DNA of 64,000 nt from Aliiroseovarius sp. S1339. GTDB taxonomy: Bacteria; Pseudomonadota; Alphaproteobacteria; Rhodobacterales; Rhodobacteraceae. Below are positions 8,907 to 16,918 of the stretch, piece after piece; position 1 is the stretch's first letter, and each line of letters starts with the position of its first letter. The position numbers and the translations under genes were made by a program. The notes below the pieces were generated by a model. That model searched no databases and was not told where the DNA came from. It worked only from the letters and a program-made list of their open reading frames with translations. Where the stretch lies: positions 186,001-250,000 of the forward strand of contig NZ_JALPQG010000006.1 of assembly GCF_023195695.1 (NCBI RefSeq), read 5' to 3'.

Positions 8907-9998
8907 CTATTTCGTGGGACGCAAGACGGTATTTATCAAGGTGGGAATTGCGCAGGCTAGAACAGCCAAGCCAATAGTGATTTGGTGGACATTCCCGCCG
9001 ATGAGCGTCCCAAACACAATAGGGCCAGCGATCGCCCCCAGCATAACGGTTGGTGCCAAGAAACGGACGGCCAATTGCGGGTATTCCTGCGCAACCGTCC
9101 CTTGAGCATAAGTCGCCAAAATGTTCAGGGATATTTCGAGGAAAACGACGACAAAAAGGATGATTTCTAGCGGGCCTTCACCGATCAGTGCGAACACGCA
9201 TGATATTTCTGCCATGCCCCACAGGATCAAACCCTTGTTGTCACCACTTTTGATGAGAGCGGTGTTGAAAGCGATCAGTAACACACCCGCCGCAATTCGC
9301 GGGACACTGAAGACAAGCAGCAACAAGTTGATATCGTCAAATTCGAAGGAGGCGTGCAAGGAATAGAAGCCGGGTTGCCCCACAAAAATCAACCACAGCA
9401 ATGCAAACCCTGCAAGCGGTAGAACCCATGACGGCGGCCCTTTCACGTGCGGCGGTCTGACCTTTGCCGCACAGATCTTCACATCGGGGAAGCCGGCCAG
9501 CAAATACAGGTAAATTACCGCTAGAATAAGGAACAAACCCGCCAGGTTGAGCGACCCAAAAAGCACTGTGAGCAAGCTGATGACAATGCCCGTGTTGATC
9601 AACGAATAGCCCAGTCGGGTGGCGAAGGCCTTCGGCTTATCATCCGCGGTGATCGACACGCAGGTCCCGAAAAACATCAGCACCCCGCTAGATATCCTCA
9701 ACAGAAAACCAAGGATTAGCAGTTTGGTAACATCCACTTGGGCGAACGTTGCCATAAAAGTGCTACGATGCTCACCGCAAAAAGACAGCCGCGCCACCCA
9801 TGTTAATGAAAAGCTGGTAGAGACATTGCCCAGAATCAATGCTGCGGCCAGTTGTCCTGTCATGATGGATGCGGGGAAGGTGCCGACTACCGGCAGGGAC
9901 ATCGCCAAATCGTTGGCCAGCAAAATCAGCAGAAACGGCGAGGCGTGGAAGGGGATGATCCCGAAAACGCTGAAAGCTGGTTCGAAAAATGAGGCCAC
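8907..9998 (-). CDS. Putative major-facilitator-type permease
   Basis: 363 residues, mostly hydrophobic, with about ten or eleven predicted membrane helices (for example SPFLLILLAND, VTKLLILGFLL, INTGIVISLLTVLFGSLN, ILFVVVFLEISLNILATY, ITIGLAVLACAIPTLI). The broken 6+6-like pattern and the VARLSF loop suggest a divergent MFS permease, but no substrate-specific motif is recognisable. The start is GTG at 9998, the first available after an in-frame stop, without a good ribosome-binding site. It is short for an MFS protein (usually near 400), so the N-terminus may be trimmed or the true start internal. Its base composition is visibly more AT-rich than its neighbours. Confidence 0.6.
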   Translation of the reverse strand: MASFFEPAFSVFGIIPFHASPFLLILLANDLAMSLPVVGTFPASIMTGQLAAALILGNVSTSFSLTWVARLSFCGEHRSTFMATFAQVDVTKLLILGFLLRISSGVLMFFGTCVSITADDKPKAFATRLGYSLINTGIVISLLTVLFGSLNLAGLFLILAVIYLYLLAGFPDVKICAAKVRPPHVKGPPSWVLPLAGFALLWLIFVGQPGFYSLHASFEFDDINLLLLVFSVPRIAAGVLLIAFNTALIKSGDNKGLILWGMAEISCVFALIGEGPLEIILFVVVFLEISLNILATYAQGTVAQEYPQLAVRFLAPTVMLGAIAGPIVFGTLIGGNVHQITIGLAVLACAIPTLINTVLRPTK

Positions 9999-10298
9999 TT
10001 CGCAGATTGATTGTTAAAAATCGTCCATTGCTCAAACACAATTCGTACAGTCTGCTCAAGCGCTTCAAACAAACACCCATTCTCACATTTGTTCTACTCC
10101 ATAAGCCAGTGCCCTTACTTCGGCGTTCCCGGCAAACAAGGGGGGTTCAGCCAGCTAAAGTGCACGATTGAGGGGTTCAAAGACCTCCGACTTCTACCAT
10201 TGCTTGTGCGGTATTCCGCGCGCTATCCTGCCTTCATCTTGACCGGAATGCTTCAGTGCTGAACGGTTGGATGGCTTTCTTATTTTGGGGGACTCAAT
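9999..10298. other. Divergent intergenic region, MFS-like gene to ggt
   Basis: 300 bases of AT-richer sequence with no supported gene. It must contain both promoters. The only element I can place is a purine-rich TTGGGGGAC shortly before the GTG start of ggt. Confidence 0.4.
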
Positions 10299-12023
10299 GT
10301 GAAACGGATAATTACAGGTGCGCTATGCGCATCAATTGTCACTTCTTCAGCATCTTACGCACAGCAAGCTGCCATCTATTCCGGCGACGATCGTGTGCAT
10401 CCAGTTTATGCCGAAAATGGTATGGTTGCCGCACAAGAAGCTTTGGCGGCGCAGGTCGGGCTGGACATTCTGGAAGCAGGCGGCAACGCAATTGACGCCG
10501 GGATCGCGGTGGCTTTTGCACTGGCGGTCACGCTGCCGCGCGCGGGCAATCTTGGCGGTGGTGGTTTCATGCTGGTTCATGATGCCGAGTCCAACGAAAC
10601 ACGTGCGATCGACTACCGTGAAATGGCGCCTTCCGGTGCCGAACGCGATATGTTCCTTGATGCTGATGGCAATGCCGACAGCGAATTGTCCCGCTTCACT
10701 GGTTTGGCCTCGGGTGTCCCCGGCACGGTCGCTGGCATGAAAATGGCTTTGGATGAATACGGAACCATGTCGTGGGAAGAGGTGCTCAACCCTGCAATTG
10801 CTTTGGCGCGCGATGGTATTGCCGTAACACCGGGATTGGCCGACAGCCTGAAAGGGCTGGATGAGCGGCTCAAGAAATGGCCATCGTCGGAAAAGATATT
10901 CTACAAAGAAGGTGGTGATTACTATGAACCCGGCGAGCTGCTGGTTCAGGCCGATCTGGCGACCACACTGCAAAAAATCTCTGACGAAGGTGTTGACGGT
11001 TTTTACAAGGGAAGCGTTGCCGAACAGATTTCAGCTTCTGTGCAAGCGGCAGGTGGACGCATCACGGTCGAAGACATGGCCGCCTATAAACCCGTCCTGC
11101 GCGAACCCGTGACCGGTGAATATCGGGGTTACGAGATTGTTTCGATGCCGCCACCCAGTTCGGGCGGGGCTCATATCGTGCAGATCTTGAACATCCTTGA
11201 AGATTATCCCATCGGGTTCCTTGGTCACAATTCGGCCGACACAATCCACCTGATGTCTGAAGCAATGAAACGCGCCTATGCGGACCGGTCTGAATATCTG
11301 GGCGATAGTGATTTCGTCGACGTCCCATTGGACGAGATCACGTCGAAAGACTATGCGGCGGATATCAGGAACCAGATCAGCCTGAACGTGGCCACGCCGT
11401 CGGATACGATCAAACCGGGTGATCTTGCTTCTTACGAAAGCAACGAGACCACTCATTTCTCGATCGTGGATCAGTGGGGCAATGCGGTGTCGAACACCTA
11501 TACGATCAACTTCTCATACGGCACCGGCATGGTCGCCGATGGCACGGGTGTTTTGATGAACAACGAGATGGATGATTTTTCGGCCAAATCTGGCGTCGCC
11601 AACGCCTATGGTCTAATTGGTGGCGACGCAAACGCGGTGGAAGCAGGCAAGCGCCCGCTATCTTCGATGTCGCCGACCATCGTCATGAAGGACGACGATG
11701 TGTTTCTGGTGACAGGAAGCCCTGGTGGGTCGCGGATCATCACGACCACATTGCAGATCATCATGAATGTCATCGACCATGGCATGAACATCGCCGAAGC
11801 ATCGGTTGCGCCGCGTATTCACCACCAGTGGCTACCTGATGAAATCCGCATCGAAGATGGCATCAGCAAGGATACGATCCGCATTCTGGAACAACGCGGC
11901 CATAATGTGAAAGCAAAGTCTGTCATGGGATCGACGCAATCGATCATGGTCGATTCAGAGGCCGGTCTTTTGTTTGGTGCGTCAGACCCCCGTCGGGTTG
12001 ATGCAGCAACTCTGGGTTACTAG
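10299..12023 (+). CDS. ggt: Gamma-glutamyltransferase, secreted
   Basis: Cleaves or transfers the gamma-glutamyl group of glutathione and related compounds in the periplasm. 574 residues. The signal peptide MKRIITGALCASIVTSSASYA is predicted to be cut after Ala21. Family markers are GGNAIDAGIAVAFALAVT, GNLGGGGFMLV, DYREMAP, GLASGVPGTVAGM and PPPSSGGAHIVQILN. The autocatalytic site is E383-T384-T385-H-F-S, where Thr384 should become the N-terminus of the small subunit, followed by GNAVSNTYTIN and the RPLSSMSPTIV loop. The start is GTG at 10299. An intrinsic terminator follows. It converges on gshA, so glutathione synthesis and breakdown genes are neighbours. Confidence 0.94.
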   Translation: MKRIITGALCASIVTSSASYAQQAAIYSGDDRVHPVYAENGMVAAQEALAAQVGLDILEAGGNAIDAGIAVAFALAVTLPRAGNLGGGGFMLVHDAESNETRAIDYREMAPSGAERDMFLDADGNADSELSRFTGLASGVPGTVAGMKMALDEYGTMSWEEVLNPAIALARDGIAVTPGLADSLKGLDERLKKWPSSEKIFYKEGGDYYEPGELLVQADLATTLQKISDEGVDGFYKGSVAEQISASVQAAGGRITVEDMAAYKPVLREPVTGEYRGYEIVSMPPPSSGGAHIVQILNILEDYPIGFLGHNSADTIHLMSEAMKRAYADRSEYLGDSDFVDVPLDEITSKDYAADIRNQISLNVATPSDTIKPGDLASYESNETTHFSIVDQWGNAVSNTYTINFSYGTGMVADGTGVLMNNEMDDFSAKSGVANAYGLIGGDANAVEAGKRPLSSMSPTIVMKDDDVFLVTGSPGGSRIITTTLQIIMNVIDHGMNIAEASVAPRIHHQWLPDEIRIEDGISKDTIRILEQRGHNVKAKSVMGSTQSIMVDSEAGLLFGASDPRRVDAATLGY

Positions 12024-12055
12024 TCTGACAGGCAATCCGCAAAGACAGAACCGCG

Positions 12056-12085
12056 CGACCTCCGATTTTTTCGGAGGTCGTTTTT
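12056..12085 (+). terminator. Rho-independent terminator after ggt
   Basis: A perfect 10-pair stem, CGACCTCCGA against TCGGAGGTCG, with a five-T loop and five T residues after the stem, 32 bases behind the ggt stop. Confidence 0.9.
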
Positions 12086-12354
12086 CTGTAAAGAAGGGCC
12101 TCGCACACCTTTGCGGCGTTAGAAACAGCTCAATGCTCAAGCCGCTCTTGTGCGCCAATTAGATGACAACTGACACGCCGGGCTTACTGCTTTCTCGCTT
12201 GCCAGCTTCTTTTCAGTAGTTCTGGGCCAAACTGCGCTTTAGCCGCGAATATGCATCGGAGTTTGCTGCACATGGGGTCACGGCGATGGCATGTGTCTGG
12301 TTTGTCCGCAGACCGAACACCCATCAACTCACGCCACCCAACACACACCATGCT
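12086..12354. other. Intergenic space between ggt terminator and convergent gshA
   Basis: About 270 bases between the two convergent genes. I see no open frame with a ribosome-binding site, no structured RNA signature and no terminator for gshA with a clear T-run. Confidence 0.4.
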
Positions 12355-13725
12355 TCAGTAACTGTATTCGGCGTAAATCCGGCTAAGATCGCCATCCCAC
12401 TCGCCATGGTATTTGGCCAGCAATTCACACGCGGGGGACCGGCCTTCCTCGACACTCTCCTGAACGGCGTTCAGGAAATGGGTTTCGTCCGGCACCAATC
12501 CGGCATTGCCTGCCCGCGCGCGCGCTTTCAGGCCAGCTTCGGCGATCTTCACGGCCTCGCGCGCAAGGTCGTGCAGTTTCACGCCGCCCGCCTCGCCTTG
12601 CAAGCCTTTGACCGATGCCGCAACGCGTAACCCCTCGCGCGTTTCGGCATCAAGGTTTTTGATCAAGTCCCACGCCGCATCAAGGCTGCCTGCGTCATAC
12701 ATCAACCCGACCCAGAACGCCGGCAGCGCGCAAAGGCGCCGCCACGGGCCGCCATCGGCGCCGCGCATTTCCATATATTGTTTGATACGGGCTTCGGGGA
12801 AGATTGTGGTCAGGTGGTCGGCCCAATCGGACAGCGTCGGCGTTTCACCCGGCAGTGCGGGCAGTTTGCCTTGCATGAACTCACGGAAGGACTGGCCCAG
12901 CGCGTCGATATACTGCCCGTCGCGATAGACAAAATACATCGGCACATCGAGCGCGTATTGCACATAGCGCTCGAACCCCATGCCGTCTTCAAATACGAAG
13001 GGCAGCATTCCGGTGCGGGCCGGGTCCAGATCGCGCCAGATGCGCGACCGCCATGACTTGTGGCCGTTGGGTTTGCCCTCAAAAAACGGCGAATTGGCGA
13101 AAAGCGCGGTGGCAACGGGCTGCAGGGCCAGCGCCACGCGGAATTTCTGCACCATGTCAGCCTCGCTTGCGAAGTCGAGGTTCACTTGAACCGTGCAGGT
13201 CCGATACATCATCTGTTTGCCGTGCGTGCCCACTTTGTCCATGTAGTCGGTCATCAGCTTGTAGCGCCCCTTGGGCATCACCGGCATCTGCTCATGCGAC
13301 CATTCGGGGGCAGCACCAAGACCGATGAATCGCGCGCCAATCTTGTCAGCAACCTCTTGCACTTCGCGAAGGTGTTCGTTCACCTCGTCACAGGTCTGGT
13401 GGATGCTATCCAATGGCGCGCCGGACAGTTCAAACTGCCCGCCCGGCTCTAGACTGATATTCGCGCCGTCACGCTCTAGCCCGATCAGGTTGCCCGCCTC
13501 GCGCACCTCGGACCAGTTGAAACGGTCACGCAGACCTTCCAGCATCGCCAGGATCGACCGCGGTCCGTCATAAGGCAGCGGCTTTAGCGTGTCCTTGCAA
13601 TAGCCGAACTTCTCATGCTCGGTGCCGATCTTCCACGCATCGCGTGGCTTGCAGCCGTCCGACAGGTATTGAGCCAACTGGTCTTGGTGGGTGATCGGTC
13701 CGCCGCCGGACTGAGGGATGGACAT
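12355..13725 (-). CDS. gshA: Glutamate-cysteine ligase (alphaproteobacterial/plant type)
   Basis: ATP-dependent ligation of L-glutamate and L-cysteine, the first step of glutathione synthesis. The 456 residues belong to the GCS2 group shared by alphaproteobacteria and plants. Markers are KIGTEHEKFGYC near residue 33, ISLEPGGQFELSGAPL near 90, the YMDKVGTHGKQMMYRTCTVQVNLDF region, FANSPFFEGKPNGHKSWR, and ARIKQYMEMRGADGGPW. GGAGA lies before the ATG at 13725. The three genes upstream on this strand (PH-like, GNAT, rsmE) are tightly packed and may be cotranscribed, with a 63-base gap before gshA. Confidence 0.95.
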   Translation of the reverse strand: MSIPQSGGGPITHQDQLAQYLSDGCKPRDAWKIGTEHEKFGYCKDTLKPLPYDGPRSILAMLEGLRDRFNWSEVREAGNLIGLERDGANISLEPGGQFELSGAPLDSIHQTCDEVNEHLREVQEVADKIGARFIGLGAAPEWSHEQMPVMPKGRYKLMTDYMDKVGTHGKQMMYRTCTVQVNLDFASEADMVQKFRVALALQPVATALFANSPFFEGKPNGHKSWRSRIWRDLDPARTGMLPFVFEDGMGFERYVQYALDVPMYFVYRDGQYIDALGQSFREFMQGKLPALPGETPTLSDWADHLTTIFPEARIKQYMEMRGADGGPWRRLCALPAFWVGLMYDAGSLDAAWDLIKNLDAETREGLRVAASVKGLQGEAGGVKLHDLAREAVKIAEAGLKARARAGNAGLVPDETHFLNAVQESVEEGRSPACELLAKYHGEWDGDLSRIYAEYSY

Positions 13726-13788
13726 GGGCGTCTCCTACTGTTCGCGCCTTGCAAGGTCATTCAGTGGTGGTCCAATGGGCCGGGACTG

Positions 13789-14301
13789 TCAATGCAGCTT
13801 AACGACAGCGCGCTGCCAGATCACGACGGTTTCATTGGGTGGGGCGTTGGCCGCATGGATGGCTGCATCAATGTCTGCGCCTGATAGGGCGGTGAGCGCA
13901 TCAAACAATGCTTCGGCCCCTTCAGCGCGCACTGGGATAAACAGAATTTCGCTGCCCGTGCGCAGGGACCAAACCGCCATACCCGCACGATCTTTGGTGA
14001 TTTCGATCCGCTGAACATCGTCCAAAGATGCAAAGCCGCCTCCGATTGGGGCTAGATAGGTGATTTGCCGTTCGTCCACCTGCACGACACCGACACCACC
14101 GTGCCCGGCACGGATGCGCGCGTGACGCAGGCCCGACCACAGGATCAACGCGCCAAACGCGGCCAGTACCAATCCCATCCATTTTATGAGCCCCAAAGAG
14201 CCCCACGCCCACCACAGACCTAGCAATAGCACGCTGCCGCCAACCAGCGCCTCGCGATAGCGCGCCAGTGCAACTGATGCATCGGGTCGAACAAAGCTCA
14301 T
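13789..14301 (-). CDS. Membrane protein with PH-like domain, hypothetical
   Basis: 170 residues with two adjacent membrane helices (VGGSVLLLGLWWAWGSLGL and IKWMGLVLAAFGALILWSGL, about residues 21-60), then a cytoplasmic beta-rich domain containing VGVVQVDERQITYLAP, FASLDDVQRIEITKD and WSLRTGSEILFIPV. This organisation resembles bacterial PH-domain membrane proteins (DUF304/YdbT-like), but I assign no function. The ATG overlaps the GNAT stop (ATGA), so translation is probably coupled. Confidence 0.7.
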   Translation of the reverse strand: MSFVRPDASVALARYREALVGGSVLLLGLWWAWGSLGLIKWMGLVLAAFGALILWSGLRHARIRAGHGGVGVVQVDERQITYLAPIGGGFASLDDVQRIEITKDRAGMAVWSLRTGSEILFIPVRAEGAEALFDALTALSGADIDAAIHAANAPPNETVVIWQRAVVKLH

Positions 14302-15152
14302 GCGACACCCAATATGACAGGCTCTTTCAGTATAGCCAGCGCGTAGGAGCCGATGTGGCGAAATCCAATGGCTTCATAGGCGCGACAGGCGGCGGGTCCG
14401 CTGGCAAACAGGATGGCGCTTGCCACGCCTTGCTCGCGCTCCTCGGCGAGGTGGAGAGCAACGACGCGGCGGGCATACCCCTTGCCACGCAGATCCCGAG
14501 GTGTGTAGACGCCCCCGATCTGGATCATGTCGGGCAGGCGGGCGTTGATCGCAGTCATGGCAACCGGCTGACCGTTGACCTCCAGAATGCGCACGTCACC
14601 AGTTTCCAATGCTCGGTCCGTTCGGCCCTGCGCCTCTTCATCCAGTCGTTCGGGCGAAGACATATGAAGTTCAGCAGCATATGCGCGCGCCCATGAAAAG
14701 ATCAGATCCCTGTCCGCTTCAACCGATTTTCGAATAGTGCCGGGTTGATCTGGCACGTTAAGATTCGCCAAAGGCAATCGGTAAAGTGGCTCAGGCGCAT
14801 CGAGCGCCCAGTCCGCGTCTTCTACCCTCAGAGCCCGTTTTGCGGCATCGACCTGCCTGGTTTCCCCCGTGATGCCCGCCAGTTGCCGCCCGGCAACTTC
14901 AGCTGCAAACGCGTCCCAATGGGCGGCAGTCACACGTGGCGCCTGGCTCATTGCAAACCCGGTGTTTGAGATGCCGAACACAGCCTCAATCTGCTCTGAG
15001 CCAGACAGCCAGAATTCTGTCGCGTGCGTATGCTCGCGATTGAACAACCCAAATCGTGAAAGGTTCGAGCGTAGAAACATGCTCGTCTCGGCGTGATGTG
15101 CCAGGAATGTGTCGATGGCAGCTTCGTCGCCTGCCTGCTCGGACCGTATCAC
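14298..15152 (-). CDS. GNAT family N-acetyltransferase
   Basis: 284 residues. The C-terminal half is a GNAT domain: GDVRILEVNGQPVAMTAINA, then the acetyl-CoA pyrophosphate loop GVYTPRDLRGKGYARRVVAL (R/Q-x-x-G-x-G/A form) and ILFASGPAACRAYEAIGFRHIG. The N-terminal half (IRSEQAGDEAAIDTFLAHH) is a second, degenerate GNAT-like repeat often seen in such two-domain proteins. I choose the GTG at 15152, which overlaps the rsmE stop by four bases (GTGA) and has GGGGGA 6 bases upstream; a GTG at 15179 would overlap rsmE by 31 bases. The substrate is unknown. Confidence 0.8.
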   Translation of the reverse strand: MIRSEQAGDEAAIDTFLAHHAETSMFLRSNLSRFGLFNREHTHATEFWLSGSEQIEAVFGISNTGFAMSQAPRVTAAHWDAFAAEVAGRQLAGITGETRQVDAAKRALRVEDADWALDAPEPLYRLPLANLNVPDQPGTIRKSVEADRDLIFSWARAYAAELHMSSPERLDEEAQGRTDRALETGDVRILEVNGQPVAMTAINARLPDMIQIGGVYTPRDLRGKGYARRVVALHLAEEREQGVASAILFASGPAACRAYEAIGFRHIGSYALAILKEPVILGVA

Positions 15153-15874
15153 GTCCAATCCCCCAACGTATGCTGCCACAAGGTCATCGCTGCCACCGCG
15201 GCTGTATCCGCCCGCAAGATACGCGGACCAAGGCTGACGGGGTGGGCGATATCCATTGCGTGCAGACGCGCGCGTTCACGGTCGGAAAAGCCACCTTCCG
15301 GCCCGATGAAGATCGCCCAGCGATGGCCGCTGGCTGCACTCAGAGTCTCTGCCGCGCCCACAAGCGCTTCGTCACAAAACATGATCTGGCGATCATCTGG
15401 CCATGCGCCCAACAGCCTGTCCATGCGCATCAGGTCCACGACCTCGGGCACATAAGTGCCGCCGCATTGTTCGGCGGCCTCGATGGCATGGGCCTGCAGC
15501 CGGTCGCGCCGGATGCGTTCGGAATTGGTGTATTCGGTCGACATGGGCTGGATCAGGGCCGCGCCCATCTCGGCCGCTTTTTCGACGATGAAATCGGTGC
15601 GCGCTTTCTTGATCGGCGCAAAGCACAGCCACAGGTCGGGCGGCATGTGCAATGGGCGCGACTGCGCCTGACATTCCAGAACGCCCTTGCGCTTCCCGGC
15701 TTCAATCACACGGGCCGGGAACTCTCCGTCCCGACCATTGAACAGGGCGACAAGGTCGCCCTCACCCAGCCGCATCACCCCGAAAAGGTAATGCGCCTGA
15801 TCGCGATCCAGCGAAACGGTTTGCCCCTTGCCCAAGGGGTGATCTACATAGAGCCTGACTTTCGCCTGTTTCAT
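15149..15874 (-). CDS. rsmE: 16S rRNA m3U1498 methyltransferase
   Basis: SPOUT-class, SAM-dependent N3-methylation of U1498 in 16S rRNA. 241 residues. The N-terminal PUA-like part contains HYLFGVMRLGEGD and LFNGRDGEF. The knotted SAM-binding C-terminal domain shows KKARTDFIVEKAAEMGA, ALIQPMSTEYT, AAEQCGGTYVPEV, FIGPEGGFSDRE and LGPRILRADTAAVAAM, all diagnostic of RsmE. It starts at ATG 15874, only 11 bases from the divergent ATG of ubiA. Confidence 0.94.
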   Translation of the reverse strand: MKQAKVRLYVDHPLGKGQTVSLDRDQAHYLFGVMRLGEGDLVALFNGRDGEFPARVIEAGKRKGVLECQAQSRPLHMPPDLWLCFAPIKKARTDFIVEKAAEMGAALIQPMSTEYTNSERIRRDRLQAHAIEAAEQCGGTYVPEVVDLMRMDRLLGAWPDDRQIMFCDEALVGAAETLSAASGHRWAIFIGPEGGFSDRERARLHAMDIAHPVSLGPRILRADTAAVAAMTLWQHTLGDWT

Positions 15875-15885
15875 GAGGGAAACCT

Positions 15886-16854
15886 ATGACCCAAAACGCC
15901 AATATGCCAGAGCCAAAAGGGCAAGTCGCCGATGCCTATACCGGCAATTGGGTCGATCGTCGCGCACCGGGTTGGAGCCGCCCTTACCTGCGCCTCAGTC
16001 GCGCGGACCGGCCCATTGGCACCTGGCTGTTGCTGCTGCCGTGCTGGTGGGGGCTGCTTCTCGCCGCCAATGCGACCGGGCGGTTCGGCTGGTTCGATCT
16101 GTGGATCATGCTGGGCTGCGCCATCGGGGCATGGCTGATGCGTGGTGCGGGTTGCACGTGGAACGACATCACCGACCGCGACATTGATGCACAGGTCGAA
16201 CGCACCCGCAGCAGGCCCATTCCGTCCGGGCAAGTCACCGCAAAACAGGCCGCGATATGGATGGCCCTGCAGGCATTGATCGCCTTCGGGATTTTGCTGA
16301 CCTTCAACGGCACAACCATCTTGCTGGGCATTGTGTCGCTGGCCCCGGTCGCGATCTATCCGTTTGCCAAGCGATTCACATGGTGGCCGCAGGTCTTTCT
16401 GGGCATCGCCTTCAACTGGGGCGCGTTGCTGGCTTGGACCGCACATACCGGGAGCCTTGGCTGGCCCGCTGTGGTGCTATATGCCGCAGGTATCGCGTGG
16501 ACACTGTTTTATGACACGATCTATGCACATCAAGACACCGAGGATGATGCCCTGATCGGGGTTAAATCCACCGCGCGGCTCTTCGGCGACAACAGCCGCA
16601 AGTGGCTGCTTTTGTTCCAGATCCTTACCATTATCCTGATGGCGATTTCCGTTGCTTTGGCCTTAATTCCCAATGAAAACGTTCTGTCGCTGGTGGTTGC
16701 GCTGGGTGGCGTGTGGTTCATGGGCTGGCATATGATGTGGCAGCTTGGGCAGCTAAAAACGGACGACCCCGAGACATGCTTGCGGCTGTTTCGGTCCAAT
16801 CGAGATACCGGGCTGATCGTTGTGCTGTTTCTCGCCATTGCGAAATTGCTGTGA
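15886..16854 (+). CDS. ubiA: 4-hydroxybenzoate polyprenyltransferase
   Basis: Membrane prenyltransferase that attaches the polyprenyl chain to 4-hydroxybenzoate in ubiquinone synthesis. 322 residues with about eight membrane helices. The two aspartate-rich, Mg-diphosphate-binding motifs are NDITDRDIDAQVERTRSRP (near residue 90) and YDTIYAHQDTEDD (near 210). The RPIGTWLLLLPCWWGL start of helix 1 is typical. The N-terminus is extended by about 40 residues relative to E. coli UbiA. GAGGGAAACCT precedes the ATG and lies against the divergent rsmE start, so the two promoters must each lie inside the other gene. Confidence 0.93.
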   Translation: MTQNANMPEPKGQVADAYTGNWVDRRAPGWSRPYLRLSRADRPIGTWLLLLPCWWGLLLAANATGRFGWFDLWIMLGCAIGAWLMRGAGCTWNDITDRDIDAQVERTRSRPIPSGQVTAKQAAIWMALQALIAFGILLTFNGTTILLGIVSLAPVAIYPFAKRFTWWPQVFLGIAFNWGALLAWTAHTGSLGWPAVVLYAAGIAWTLFYDTIYAHQDTEDDALIGVKSTARLFGDNSRKWLLLFQILTIILMAISVALALIPNENVLSLVVALGGVWFMGWHMMWQLGQLKTDDPETCLRLFRSNRDTGLIVVLFLAIAKLL

Positions 16855-16918
16855 TTGCGCCGAGCTTCGACACACCTTAAGAAGCGTAGGATTCACCAGA
16901 TAACGGACGCCACCCAGT

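Noticed and set aside
8714-8977. An 87-codon plus-strand frame between the flavoprotein and the MFS-like gene
   Set aside because: It has no ribosome-binding site, no known domain and runs into the permease gene antisense.
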